A stretch of 7,636 nt of DNA from Pseudomonadota bacterium (GCA_021779635.1 JAJYAH010000316.1:1-7636), one strand, 5' to 3'. Counted from the stretch's first letter, positions 1-6,703 are shown. Program-made: numbers and translations. The notes: generated by a model not told the origin, from the sequence alone.

Positions 1-435
1 TCGGTCGCGCTCGCCGGCCTTGGAAGCATGCCGCTCGGTTTCGTCCCGGCATTTGCCGCAGCCAACGACAAATACCCCGAGGATGCGTTCAAGCAAAAGG
101 ACGAAGCCGACGCCATCAAGTCGCTCTATGGCAGGACCGCCGAGCCTTCGGACAAGGTGAAGCTCGACGCGCCGGAAATCGCCGAGAACGGTGCCGTGGT
201 TCCGATCTCGGTCAGCACGACGCTGACTGACGTGACTTCGATCTCTTTCCTCGTCGCCGATAATCCGAACGCGCTGGCGGCTTCCTACAAGATTCCGCCG
301 GGCACCATGCCAAGCGTGGCCAACCGTCTGAAAATGGCGAAGACCAGCAACGTGACCGCGATCGTGGAAGCCGGCGGCAAGCTCTACAGCGCGACCAGGG
401 AAGTAAAAGTCACCGTCGGCGGCTGCGGCGGCTGA
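1..435 (+). CDS. soxY: SoxY, sulfur-carrier subunit of SoxYZ (5' truncated by window edge)
   Basis: SoxY is the periplasmic carrier of the Sox thiosulfate-oxidising system. Sulfur intermediates are bound covalently to the cysteine of its C-terminal GGCGG tail, and here the protein ends exactly in GGCGG just before the stop. The reading frame is open to the first base, so the gene starts outside the window. An ATG at 28 lies inside the hydrophobic signal segment and is probably not the start. The visible fragment is 144 residues, beginning with the end of a signal peptide (small and hydrophobic residues up to an AFAAA cleavage region near residue 20). The twin-arginine motif expected of SoxY would be upstream and cannot be seen. 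The rest is the beta-sandwich domain of the family, with the typical DAFKQK and PPGTMPSVANRLKM stretches. soxZ follows after 24 bases, as usual for the obligate SoxYZ heterodimer. Confidence 0.95.
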   Translation, partial: SVALAGLGSMPLGFVPAFAAANDKYPEDAFKQKDEADAIKSLYGRTAEPSDKVKLDAPEIAENGAVVPISVSTTLTDVTSISFLVADNPNALAASYKIPPGTMPSVANRLKMAKTSNVTAIVEAGGKLYSATREVKVTVGGCGG

Positions 436-446
436 ACCGGCCTTCG

Positions 447-452
447 AAGGAG
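447..452 (+). promoter_or_regulatory. Ribosome binding site of soxZ
   Basis: AAGGAG lies 7 bases before the soxZ ATG at 460, in the 24-base gap after soxY. It is a near-consensus Shine-Dalgarno sequence and supports this start. Confidence 0.8.
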
Positions 453-459
453 TATTCCG

Positions 460-771
460 ATGGCATCGACCATTCGCGTGCGCGCCATATCGAACGGCGA
501 CACCACCGAAGTCCAGGCGCTGATTCAGCACCCGATGGATTCCGGCTTCGTCAAGGACGACAACGGCGTGATCATTCCGCCGCATTTCATCCAGCAAGTC
601 ATCTTCGAACATGACGGTAAGGATGTGTTCGTCGCGGATTGGGGAACGGGCGTCTCCAAGGACCCTTATGTCAAGTTCAGCTTCAAGGGTGGCAACAAGG
701 GCGACGATTTGAAAATCAGCTGGGTGGACAACAAGGGCGCGAGCGATACGACGACGGCGAAGATTCAATAG
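460..771 (+). CDS. soxZ: SoxZ, partner subunit of the SoxYZ sulfur carrier
   Basis: SoxZ pairs with SoxY in the periplasm and forms the binding surface on which the SoxY cysteine arm is presented to SoxXA, SoxB and SoxCD. The 103-residue product is close to the usual size of about 100-110. It shows the family pattern: an N-terminal RVRA strand, a QALIQHPMDSGF segment (residues about 19-30), IIPPHFI (about 38-44) and a C-terminal strand with KISWVDNKG. It has no signal peptide, in line with SoxZ being carried across the membrane with Tat-exported SoxY. The start at 460 is supported by AAGGAG 7 bases upstream. soxB follows after 103 bases, which contain an inverted repeat. Confidence 0.95.
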   Translation: MASTIRVRAISNGDTTEVQALIQHPMDSGFVKDDNGVIIPPHFIQQVIFEHDGKDVFVADWGTGVSKDPYVKFSFKGGNKGDDLKISWVDNKGASDTTTAKIQ

Positions 772-816
772 CGGCTTGTGTTTTGTTGTTTTGGCGCGTT
801 TTCTTGATACAAGCCG
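772..816 (+). promoter_or_regulatory. Inverted repeat between soxZ and soxB
   Basis: CGGCTTGT (772-779) is perfectly mirrored by ACAAGCCG (809-816). The stem can extend three more pairs inward (780-782 with 806-808, two of them G-U), leaving a T-rich loop of about 23 bases. It starts right after the soxZ stop and is followed by GATTTTC. It may be an mRNA processing or stabilising hairpin, a weak attenuator between soxYZ and soxB, or a protein-binding dyad. No strong T-tract follows, so it is not called a full terminator. Confidence 0.4.
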
Positions 817-863
817 ATTTTCACTTCACCTGAAACGCTATTGCGCTGAGCCAATTGAGGCGC

Positions 864-867
864 GGAG
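864..867 (+). promoter_or_regulatory. Ribosome binding site deciding the soxB start
   Basis: GGAG lies 7 bases before the ATG at 875. It supports 875 over the in-frame TTG at 776, which would add 33 residues ahead of the twin-arginine motif and run through the intergenic inverted repeat. Confidence 0.7.
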
Positions 868-874
868 ACATCGC

Positions 875-2623
875 ATGACCATCCGTCGCCGGGAGTTTCT
901 CAAACTCGCGGGTGCTGCCGCGCTCTCGGGCGGGTTGTCGCGTGTCGCGCATACCGCCGACAGTGCCACCGTTTACGATCTCGAGCGCTTCGGCAATGCG
1001 CGGATCCTGCACATGACCGACACCCATGCGCAATTGCTGCCGGTCTATTTTCGCGAGCCGAGCGTCAATCTGGGGATCGGCGAAATGCAGGGACGGCCGC
1101 CGCATCTGGTCGGCCGCGCCTTCCTCGATCGATTTGGCATCAAGCCGGACAGCGCCGACGCCTACGCCTTCAGCTGTCTCGATTTCGAGAAATCCGCTGC
1201 CCGGTTCGGCAAGCTCGGCGGCTTTGCGCATCTCAAGACGCTGGTCGAGCACCTGCGCAGTGATGCGGGCGCCGGGCGCGCGCTGCTGCTCGACGGCGGC
1301 GATTTGTGGCAAGGCAGCGGAATGGCGAATACCATGCAGGGCGCCGACATGGTCGAGGCGGCGAACCTGCTCGGCATCGATGCGATGACCGGCCATTGGG
1401 AATTCACCTATGGCGAAACGGCGCTGCGCCGCAACCTTGAGCACTTCAAGGGCGAATTCCTGGCCCAGAACGTCTTCCTCACCGAGGAGGCGGCGTTCAA
1501 CGACGCCAAGGCGTTCGATCCCGGATCGGGACGCGTGTTCAAGCCGGCAATGGTCAGGGAGATCGGCGGCCATCGGGTCGCCGTGATCGGGCAGGCATTT
1601 CCCTATGTGCCGATTGCCCACCCGAAGCGGTTGACGCCGGACTGGACTTTCGGGATCCGCGATGACGAGTTGCAGAAGCTGGTCAATACGCTGCGGAACA
1701 ATGACAAGGTCGATGCCGTGGTGCTGCTGTCGCACAACGGCATGGACGTCGATCTCAAGCTCGCCGGGCGCGTCAGCGGCATCGACGTCGTTCTCGGCGG
1801 CCATACCCACGATGCCGTTCCGCAGCCGATCCCGGTGACCAATGCCGGCGGCATTACGCTTGTCACCAACGCCGGCTCGAACGGAAAATTCCTCGGCGTG
1901 CTCGATCTCGATCTGGCAAAGGGTCGGGTCAACGATGTGCGCTACCGGCTGTTGCCGGTGTTTTCGGAATTGCTGAAACCGAATGCACAGATGCAGGCGC
2001 TGATCGAAACGATGCGCGAACCGCATGCGGCAATTACCACCGGGAAGATCGCGACCGCCGATCAACTGCTCTATCGCCGTGGCAATTTCGAGGGCACCGT
2101 GGATCAATTGATCTGCGACGCGTTGCGCGGCGAATTCGATGCCGAAATCGCGCTGTCGCCGGGTTTCCGCTGGGGCGTCAGCTTGCTGCCGGGCCAGCCG
2201 CTGACGATGGAAGACGTGATGGCGGAAACCGCGATCACCTATCCTGAAACCTACCTCCAGCGCATGACCGGCAGCCAGATCAAGGATATCCTCGAAGACG
2301 TCTGCGACAATCTGTTCAATGCCGATCCTTATTACCAACAGGGCGGCGATATGGTTCGGATTGGCGGCATGACTTACACCTGCACCCCGGCGGAATCGGT
2401 TGGACGGCGGATTTCGGACCTGAAGCTCGGCAACGGCCGCGCCGTCGAGGCCGGCAAAAGCTACAAGGTGGCGGGGTGGGCTTCCGTCAACGAACAGAAC
2501 GGAACGCCGGTATGGGATGTCCTTGCCAAACATCTGCGTTCCGGGAAAACACCGGACGGGCGCGGCGCCGGCATCACGCTCCGGGGTGTTGACGATAACC
2601 CCGGCATCGCGGGACAGGGATGA
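875..2623 (+). CDS. soxB: SoxB, manganese-dependent sulfate thiohydrolase
   Basis: SoxB hydrolyses the terminal sulfone from sulfur-substituted SoxYZ and releases sulfate in the periplasm. It is a member of the calcineurin-like phosphoesterase / 5'-nucleotidase superfamily that uses a dinuclear manganese centre. The product is 582 residues, normal for SoxB. A Tat signal is clear: RRREFLK at residues 4-10, a hydrophobic stretch to about 22, and a probable cleavage near AHTA. Metal-ligand motifs follow in the expected order: D49-x-H51 (MTDTH), GGD at 141-143 in DGGDLWQGS, the SoxB-type GHWEFTYG with H174, SHNG with H287, and GGHTH with H310 and H312. GHWE in place of the GNHE/GNHD of common phosphoesterases separates SoxB from ordinary 5'-nucleotidases. 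The C-terminal 5'-nucleotidase domain covers roughly residues 390-560. An exported DsrE-like gene overlaps its stop codon. Confidence 0.96.
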   Translation: MTIRRREFLKLAGAAALSGGLSRVAHTADSATVYDLERFGNARILHMTDTHAQLLPVYFREPSVNLGIGEMQGRPPHLVGRAFLDRFGIKPDSADAYAFSCLDFEKSAARFGKLGGFAHLKTLVEHLRSDAGAGRALLLDGGDLWQGSGMANTMQGADMVEAANLLGIDAMTGHWEFTYGETALRRNLEHFKGEFLAQNVFLTEEAAFNDAKAFDPGSGRVFKPAMVREIGGHRVAVIGQAFPYVPIAHPKRLTPDWTFGIRDDELQKLVNTLRNNDKVDAVVLLSHNGMDVDLKLAGRVSGIDVVLGGHTHDAVPQPIPVTNAGGITLVTNAGSNGKFLGVLDLDLAKGRVNDVRYRLLPVFSELLKPNAQMQALIETMREPHAAITTGKIATADQLLYRRGNFEGTVDQLICDALRGEFDAEIALSPGFRWGVSLLPGQPLTMEDVMAETAITYPETYLQRMTGSQIKDILEDVCDNLFNADPYYQQGGDMVRIGGMTYTCTPAESVGRRISDLKLGNGRAVEAGKSYKVAGWASVNEQNGTPVWDVLAKHLRSGKTPDGRGAGITLRGVDDNPGIAGQG

Positions 2624-3120
2624 TGCATTTCCGAACACCTGGATTTCGTCGATCTCGACGGTCGATTCTTCGCGCCATCGGCCATGCTGCGATCGCGGCC
2701 TTGATGGTGACCATGACCTCGCCCGCTGCCCGCGCGCAGCCGGCGCCGCTGCCGGACAAACCATTCGCCGAGCATCGCATCGTGCTGCAGCTTTCCGACA
2801 ATGACTCCAGGAAGCAAAGCCTCGTGGTCAGCGTCGCTTATAATCTCCTAAAGCTGTACGGCCCCGACAAGGCCGCCATCGAGGTGGTGGCGTTCGGTCC
2901 GGGCATCGATCTGCTGCGCCCGGACAACCCCAACCGCCAACGGGTCGAAAGCCTGGTCGCGCAAGGCGTGCGTTTCGATGTCTGCTTGAATACCGTGGAT
3001 ACGATCGAGCGCGAAACCGGCAAGCGGCCCGAGTTCATTGCCGCGGCGACCCCGGTTCAGTTCGGCGTCGGGCAGATTCTGGCGCTGAGCGAAAACGGAT
3101 ATACATTGGTTCGGCCCTAG
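2620..3120 (+). CDS. Exported DsrE-like protein 1 (sox operon)
   Basis: This 166-residue protein has a DsrE/DsrF-like fold signature (the family handles persulfide sulfur on cysteines), but its exact role is unknown to me. The N-terminus is an export signal: S12-R13-R14-S-I-L-R resembles a twin-arginine motif, a hydrophobic stretch runs to about residue 34, and ARA at 37-39 is a likely cleavage site. The mature part has HRIVLQ (52-57), VVAFGPG (89-95) followed by LLR, and a single cysteine, C122, in FDVCLNT. The protein ends in LVRP. Its ATG overlaps the soxB stop in an ATGATG arrangement (2620 or 2623 could start), so translation is probably coupled to soxB. It is a diverged paralogue of the next gene, sharing the AFGPG block, the F-x-x-C-x-N-T cysteine motif and the VRP end. 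A periplasmic sulfane-sulfur carrier or Sox accessory role is inferred from context. Confidence 0.8.
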   Translation: MMHFRTPGFRRSRRSILRAIGHAAIAALMVTMTSPAARAQPAPLPDKPFAEHRIVLQLSDNDSRKQSLVVSVAYNLLKLYGPDKAAIEVVAFGPGIDLLRPDNPNRQRVESLVAQGVRFDVCLNTVDTIERETGKRPEFIAAATPVQFGVGQILALSENGYTLVRP

Positions 3121-3125
3121 GGAGG
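3121..3125 (+). promoter_or_regulatory. Strong ribosome binding site of the second DsrE-like gene
   Basis: GGAGG starts directly after the TAG of the preceding gene and lies 5 bases before the ATG at 3131. This suggests more independent and perhaps stronger translation than for the first paralogue, whose start has only a weak purine stretch. Confidence 0.75.
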
Positions 3126-3130
3126 CCATC

Positions 3131-3586
3131 ATGCCAAGCCTTGTTCGACATTTGGTAACCGTCGCCTTGATGTCGATGGCGCTGATCTCGGCCAGCCCCG
3201 CAGCCGACGGCAAGCCGCATCGCATTGCCATTCAGGTTGACCAGAACGATCCGCAGGTCATGAACATGGTGCTGGGTAACGCCAGCAACGTGATCGAATA
3301 TTATCGCGACAAAAACGAGGACGTCGAAATCGATATCGTCGCCTTTGGTCCAGGTCTCCATATGCTGCGCGCCGACACGTCGCCGGTGCAGGATCGCATC
3401 AGGCGTCTCAAGGATATGATATTTCCGGGCAAGATCCAGTTTTCGGCCTGCAACAACACCAAGCAGGGAATGGAGAAGGCGGAAGGGCATGCCATTTCCA
3501 TTCTGCCCGACGCCACCATCGTTCCCTCGGGCATCGCCCACTTGATCGAGTTGCAGGAGCAAGGCTGGAGTTACGTTCGGCCGTAG
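3131..3586 (+). CDS. Exported DsrE-like protein 2 (sox operon)
   Basis: This 151-residue DsrE-like protein has a Sec-type signal: a short basic start with R6 and H7, a hydrophobic core of about residues 8-20, and probable cleavage around SPAA at 22-25. It has no twin-arginine pair. The mature domain matches the preceding gene: HRIAIQ at 30-35, IVAFGPG at 69-75 followed by MLR, a single cysteine C107 in FSACNNT, and a YVRP C-terminus. C107 is the likely site for persulfide binding, as in other DsrE-family sulfur carriers. The start is fixed by GGAGG 5 bases upstream. Only 10 bases separate it from its paralogue, so the two are almost certainly co-transcribed with soxB. Function is inferred: periplasmic sulfane-sulfur binding or transfer linked to Sox thiosulfate oxidation. 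A purely structural, non-sulfur role cannot be excluded. Confidence 0.8.
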   Translation: MPSLVRHLVTVALMSMALISASPAADGKPHRIAIQVDQNDPQVMNMVLGNASNVIEYYRDKNEDVEIDIVAFGPGLHMLRADTSPVQDRIRRLKDMIFPGKIQFSACNNTKQGMEKAEGHAISILPDATIVPSGIAHLIELQEQGWSYVRP

Positions 3587-3646
3587 CGACACGGCGCGAA
3601 GCTTTCGCAACACCGCATTCCGCGGCATTCCCGTTTCGATATGACC

Positions 3647-3674
3647 ATGCCCATCATTTCATGCCCATCATTTC
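3647..3674 (+). repeat. Perfect 14-base tandem duplication
   Basis: ATGCCCATCATTTC occurs at 3647-3660 and again directly at 3661-3674. It lies in the 166-base gap between the sox/DsrE genes and the persulfide dioxygenase gene. It is probably a local replication-slippage duplication, though a doubled protein-binding site is possible. Confidence 0.85.
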
Positions 3675-3690
3675 AAGCCTCGGGGACCAA

Positions 3691-3708
3691 GATTTTTAGG
3701 AAAAAATC
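3691..3708 (+). promoter_or_regulatory. AT-rich dyad upstream of the persulfide dioxygenase gene
   Basis: GATTTTT (3691-3697) and AAAAATC (3702-3708) form a perfect 7-base inverted repeat around AGGA. Its AT-richness stands out in this GC-rich DNA, 45 bases before the start codon at 3753. An operator or part of a promoter is plausible. ArsR-type sulfide or persulfide sensors (BigR/SqrR) are known to control persulfide dioxygenase genes in related bacteria, but I do not claim a match to their site. As a terminator of the upstream operon it would be weak, because the stem is A/T only. Confidence 0.35.
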
Positions 3709-3752
3709 CTGCCACTGTGCTATCCAAAGGCAAAGTCCGATAGCAGCCAACC

Positions 3753-4793
3753 ATGATCTTTCGCCAGCTGTTCGACAGTGTTTCGGGAACCTACAGCTAC
3801 GTGCTGGCCAGCCGCGCCGGTGGCGAGGCGCTGATCCTCGATCCAGTGCTTGAAAAGGTCGACCGCTATTGCCAATTGCTGCGCGAACTCGACCTCAGGC
3901 TGGTCAAGGCCGTCGACACCCATCTGCATGCCGACCACGTCACCGGCCTCGGCGAACTGCGCGACCGCACCCACTGCGTCACCATCATGGGCGAGCAGAG
4001 CAAGGCCGACGTGGTGGCGATGCGCGTCGCCGACGGCGACAAGGTCATGATCGAGGGGCTCAGCCTCGACGCGATCTACACGCCCGGCCATACCGATGAT
4101 TCCTACAGCTATCTGATGGGCGATCGGGTGTTTACCGGCGATACCCTGCTGATCCGCGGCACCGGTCGCACCGATTTCCAGAACGGCAGCGCGCGCGCCC
4201 AGTATGATTCCATCTTCGGCCGGCTGCTCAAGCTGCCGGACGAAACCATGGTATTTCCCGCCCATGACTACAAGGGCGATACCGTCTCCACCATCGGCGA
4301 GGAAAAGCGATTCAATCCGCGGCTGCAGGTGCGCTCGGCGGATGAGTATGTCGAGCTGATGAACAATCTCAAGCTGCCCAACCCAAAACTGATGGATGTG
4401 GCGGTGCCTGCCAACATGCAGGTCGGCTTGCACCAGGACGAGCTTGCCAAGCTGGGATTGGCGCTCAGCGCCCGCGATGCCATCGAGAGCCTCGGCCGGC
4501 CCGATGTGCTGCTGGTCGATCTCCGCGAGAACGGCGAACGCGCCAGGCACGGCGCGCTGCCGGGCGCGCTTCATGCGCCCTATCCCACGATCGGCGAACA
4601 CCTGCAGCCCGGCGGCATGTTGCGCGAGGTGGCGACAGCGACCGGACGGCGCATCGTGTTCTTCTGTGCCTTCGGCGAGCGCTCGGCGATGGCGGTGACA
4701 ACCGCCAAAGACGCCGGCCTCGCCAACACCGCGCATATCGCCGGCGGCATCGACGCGTGGAAAAAAGCCGGCGGCCCGGTGCTGACGGGCTGA
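3753..4793 (+). CDS. Persulfide dioxygenase-rhodanese fusion protein (ETHE1-like)
   Basis: The 346-residue product joins an N-terminal metallo-beta-lactamase-fold domain of the ETHE1 type (about 1-240) to a rhodanese domain (about 243-346). ETHE1 enzymes are mononuclear non-heme iron dioxygenases that oxidise glutathione persulfide to sulfite. The rhodanese part moves sulfane sulfur between thiols and thiosulfate. Visible residues fit: THLHADH at 56-62, with iron ligands expected at H57, H113 (PGHTDD) and D130 (FTGD); R139 in GTGRTD matches the glutathione-binding arginine of ETHE1; H171 lies in FPAHDYKG. The rhodanese active loop is C305-AFGER. There is no signal peptide, so it should be cytoplasmic. 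The start MIFRQLFD is typical of the family, although the ribosome binding site is weak. The order differs from Blh proteins, whose extra sulfurtransferase domain is N-terminal. Its position after the sox genes suggests removal of persulfide formed during sulfur oxidation. Confidence 0.92.
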   Translation: MIFRQLFDSVSGTYSYVLASRAGGEALILDPVLEKVDRYCQLLRELDLRLVKAVDTHLHADHVTGLGELRDRTHCVTIMGEQSKADVVAMRVADGDKVMIEGLSLDAIYTPGHTDDSYSYLMGDRVFTGDTLLIRGTGRTDFQNGSARAQYDSIFGRLLKLPDETMVFPAHDYKGDTVSTIGEEKRFNPRLQVRSADEYVELMNNLKLPNPKLMDVAVPANMQVGLHQDELAKLGLALSARDAIESLGRPDVLLVDLRENGERARHGALPGALHAPYPTIGEHLQPGGMLREVATATGRRIVFFCAFGERSAMAVTTAKDAGLANTAHIAGGIDAWKKAGGPVLTG

Positions 4794-4835
4794 TCCGCTT
4801 CAACTCCGCCACCGGGCGTCCCGCGCCTGCACGAC

Positions 4836-4854
4836 GCCGCCATAAGCAGGCGGC
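4836..4854. terminator. GC hairpin between convergent genes (weak terminator candidate)
   Basis: GCCGCC (4836-4841) and GGCGGC (4849-4854) form a perfect 6-base stem with loop ATAAGCA, in the 87 bases between two convergent genes. No T-tract follows on either strand, so intrinsic termination is uncertain. A competing stem GGCGTC/GACGCC (4815-4820 with 4833-4838) overlaps it. Confidence 0.3.
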
Positions 4855-4880
4855 CGTTGCGGAATCGCAGTCTGATCGGC

Positions 4881-5663
4881 TCAAATTTCCGCCCATGGCA
4901 CGATCACGGCCTCGCGCTGGTACTCCGCACGATACGCGCTGATCCGGAACACATCCGCCATGACCGGCTCCGACAGCGCCTCGGCGGAAGTGCCTTGCGC
5001 GACGAGGCGGCCTTGCGAAAGCACCAGAACGGTATCGGCAAATCGCGCGGCAAAACCGAGATCATGCGTCACCACGATCACCAGCGCGCCCTGATCGGCG
5101 GCGGCACGCAGGCTTTTCATGATATCGATCTGATGGCGCGGATCGAGCGAGGCCGTCGGCTCGTCCGCCAGGATCACCGGCGCTTCCACGGCGAACACGC
5201 GCGCCAGCGCGACGCGGCTGCGCTCGCCGCCGGACAATTCCGTCACGCGGCGCTCGCTGAATTCCAGGACATCGGTCGCCCGCATCGCCCGCAGCACCGC
5301 CTCGGCATCTTTCGGCGTCAAACGCGCCGGGTCGGTCGCACCATGCGGATAGCGGCCCAGCGCCACGATATCCCGTGCCGGCAGCGGCCAGTGCATGATG
5401 TGGCCCTGCGGCAGATAGGCGAAACGCCGGGCGCGTTCGCGCAAGGAAAGCGACGACAGCGCGTCGCCGCCGACGGTGACGGCGCCGTCCGAGGCAACAA
5501 GTCCCGCCAGGGCCCGCAATAGCGTGGTCTTGCCGGCGCCATTCGGCCCCACCAGCGCCACCAGATGTCCGGACGGCAGCGCGAGCGAAAGATCGCTCAG
5601 CACAACGCGGCCGGCCAAAACCACCTTGATGCCCTGCGCGCTCAGAAAGGCCGACGCGCTCAT
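4881..5663 (-). CDS. ABC transporter ATPase of a FecCD-type metal-chelate importer
   Basis: This 260-residue cytoplasmic ATPase powers uptake through the adjacent permease. All nucleotide-binding motifs are present in order: Walker A GPNGAGKTT (39-47), Q-loop Q86 (YLPQG), signature LSGGE (143-147), Walker B VILADE (163-168), D-loop SLD (172-174) and the switch histidine H200 (VTHD). It resembles FecE/FhuC/BtuD/HmuV subunits, which drive import of iron-siderophores, heme or cobalamin; the sequence alone does not decide between them. The chosen ATG at 5663 overlaps the permease stop codon as ATGA, a sign of translational coupling. The frame stays open further upstream to 6134, but that part runs through the permease gene and lacks family similarity. 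It is the last gene of the minus-strand unit and converges on the persulfide dioxygenase gene. Confidence 0.93.
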   Translation of the reverse strand: MSASAFLSAQGIKVVLAGRVVLSDLSLALPSGHLVALVGPNGAGKTTLLRALAGLVASDGAVTVGGDALSSLSLRERARRFAYLPQGHIMHWPLPARDIVALGRYPHGATDPARLTPKDAEAVLRAMRATDVLEFSERRVTELSGGERSRVALARVFAVEAPVILADEPTASLDPRHQIDIMKSLRAAADQGALVIVVTHDLGFAARFADTVLVLSQGRLVAQGTSAEALSEPVMADVFRISAYRAEYQREAVIVPWAEI

Positions 5664-6703
5664 GTCAGGCCTCCGCCGAGCGCGCGCCGTTCGCGCATGA
5701 TCAGATAGAGGAAAAACGGCACGCCGATAATCGAGGTCAGCACCCCGACCTTGACATCGCTGGTCGACGGAATGATCCGCACGGCGATATCGGCCGCCAG
5801 CAACAGCGCCGCGCCGGTGAGCGCGCTCGGCACCAGCAACCGCGCCGGATCGTGACCGATCAGCGGACGCATCAAATGCGGCGCGACCAGGCCAATGAAG
5901 CCGATCGTGCCTGCGACGGCGACCGCACCGCCGACGCCGAGGGCGGTGCCCAGGATCACATAAAGCCGCAGCCGGCCGACATTGACGCCAAGGCTTTGCG
6001 CCGTCTCCTCGCCGAGGCTGAGCGCGCGAAAGGCGTTGCGCTGGCTCAGCAAGATGATCGCACCCGCAACGATGAACGGCAGCGCCAGCATGACGTGGCG
6101 AAAACTGCGGTCCTCCAGCGAGCCGAGCAGCCAAAACGCTATTTCGAGCGCCACGAACGGGTTGCTGGACAGATTCATCACCAGCGCGGTCGCGGCGCCG
6201 GCAAGGCTCGAGATCGCCAGTCCCGCCAGGATGAGAATCAGCAGTCCGGCGTTGCGGCCAGCGACGGCGAGCAGCACGAACACCGAGCCGAATGCCGCCA
6301 CGATTGCCGCAACCGGAAGCGCGTAGGATCGCACGTCGGCAAGGCCAAACGCGATCACCAGCACCGCGCCGAATGCCGCCGACTGCGGCGCACCGAACAA
6401 CGACGGCGACGCCAGCGGATTTCGCAGCAGCCCCTGCAATGCCGCTCCGGACAACCCGAGAATCGCACCGATCGCAACCGCGAGGATGGTACGGGGCAGC
6501 CGGATTTCGCGCACGATTATCTGCTGGACATCACTGCCGTTGCCGAACAGGGCATCGATCACGGTCAACGGCGACAACCGCACCGGCCCGATCCCGAGCG
6601 AAACCAGCGCCAGCAACACGACGAGCACGACAAGCCCGGCCATCACGCCGGCGCGCCGACGCACGGCAATATCAGCCGCCAGCGTGACGCCCTGAATGCT
6701 CAT
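5660..6703 (-). CDS. FecCD-family ABC transporter permease
   Basis: This 347-residue inner-membrane permease belongs to the FecCD/BtuC family (import of iron-siderophore, heme or cobalamin). It is very hydrophobic, with about ten predicted membrane segments, the first near residues 19-39. Family hallmarks are clear: IRLPRT at 67-72, the GLSGAALQGLLRNPLASP block at 83-100, the cytoplasmic coupling region GEETAQSLGV at 231-240, AGTIGFIGLVAPHLMR at 264-279, GHDPARLL at 283-290 and the C-terminal GVPFFLYLIMR. The start at 6703 is supported by GAGGG 8 bases upstream on the minus strand. The ATPase overlaps its stop by ATGA. No periplasmic substrate-binding protein gene is adjacent in the window, so the partner is either encoded further away or shared with another system. 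The substrate cannot be read from the sequence. Confidence 0.93.
   Translation of the reverse strand: MSIQGVTLAADIAVRRRAGVMAGLVVLVVLLALVSLGIGPVRLSPLTVIDALFGNGSDVQQIIVREIRLPRTILAVAIGAILGLSGAALQGLLRNPLASPSLFGAPQSAAFGAVLVIAFGLADVRSYALPVAAIVAAFGSVFVLLAVAGRNAGLLILILAGLAISSLAGAATALVMNLSSNPFVALEIAFWLLGSLEDRSFRHVMLALPFIVAGAIILLSQRNAFRALSLGEETAQSLGVNVGRLRLYVILGTALGVGGAVAVAGTIGFIGLVAPHLMRPLIGHDPARLLVPSALTGAALLLAADIAVRIIPSTSDVKVGVLTSIIGVPFFLYLIMRERRALGGGLT

Noticed and set aside
776..874. N-terminal extension of SoxB from the TTG at 776
   Set aside because: It would place 33 unusual residues before the Tat signal. The ATG at 875 has its own ribosome binding site and puts the arginine motif at residues 4-6.
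821..2764. Long 647-codon open frame on the minus strand across soxB
   Set aside because: It is an antisense shadow caused by GC-rich codon use; soxB on the other strand has all family motifs, and the shadow's product is of low complexity without a recognisable domain.
3711..3717. GCCACTG, resembling the B12-box of cobalamin riboswitches
   Set aside because: None of the other conserved riboswitch segments is found around it, and the downstream gene is a persulfide dioxygenase. A seven-base match alone is not enough.
4774..4817. Inverted repeat GCCCGGTG / CACCGGGC across the end of the dioxygenase gene
   Set aside because: The 28-base spacing and lack of a T-tract make it a poor terminator; one arm is inside the coding region and may be chance in GC-rich DNA.
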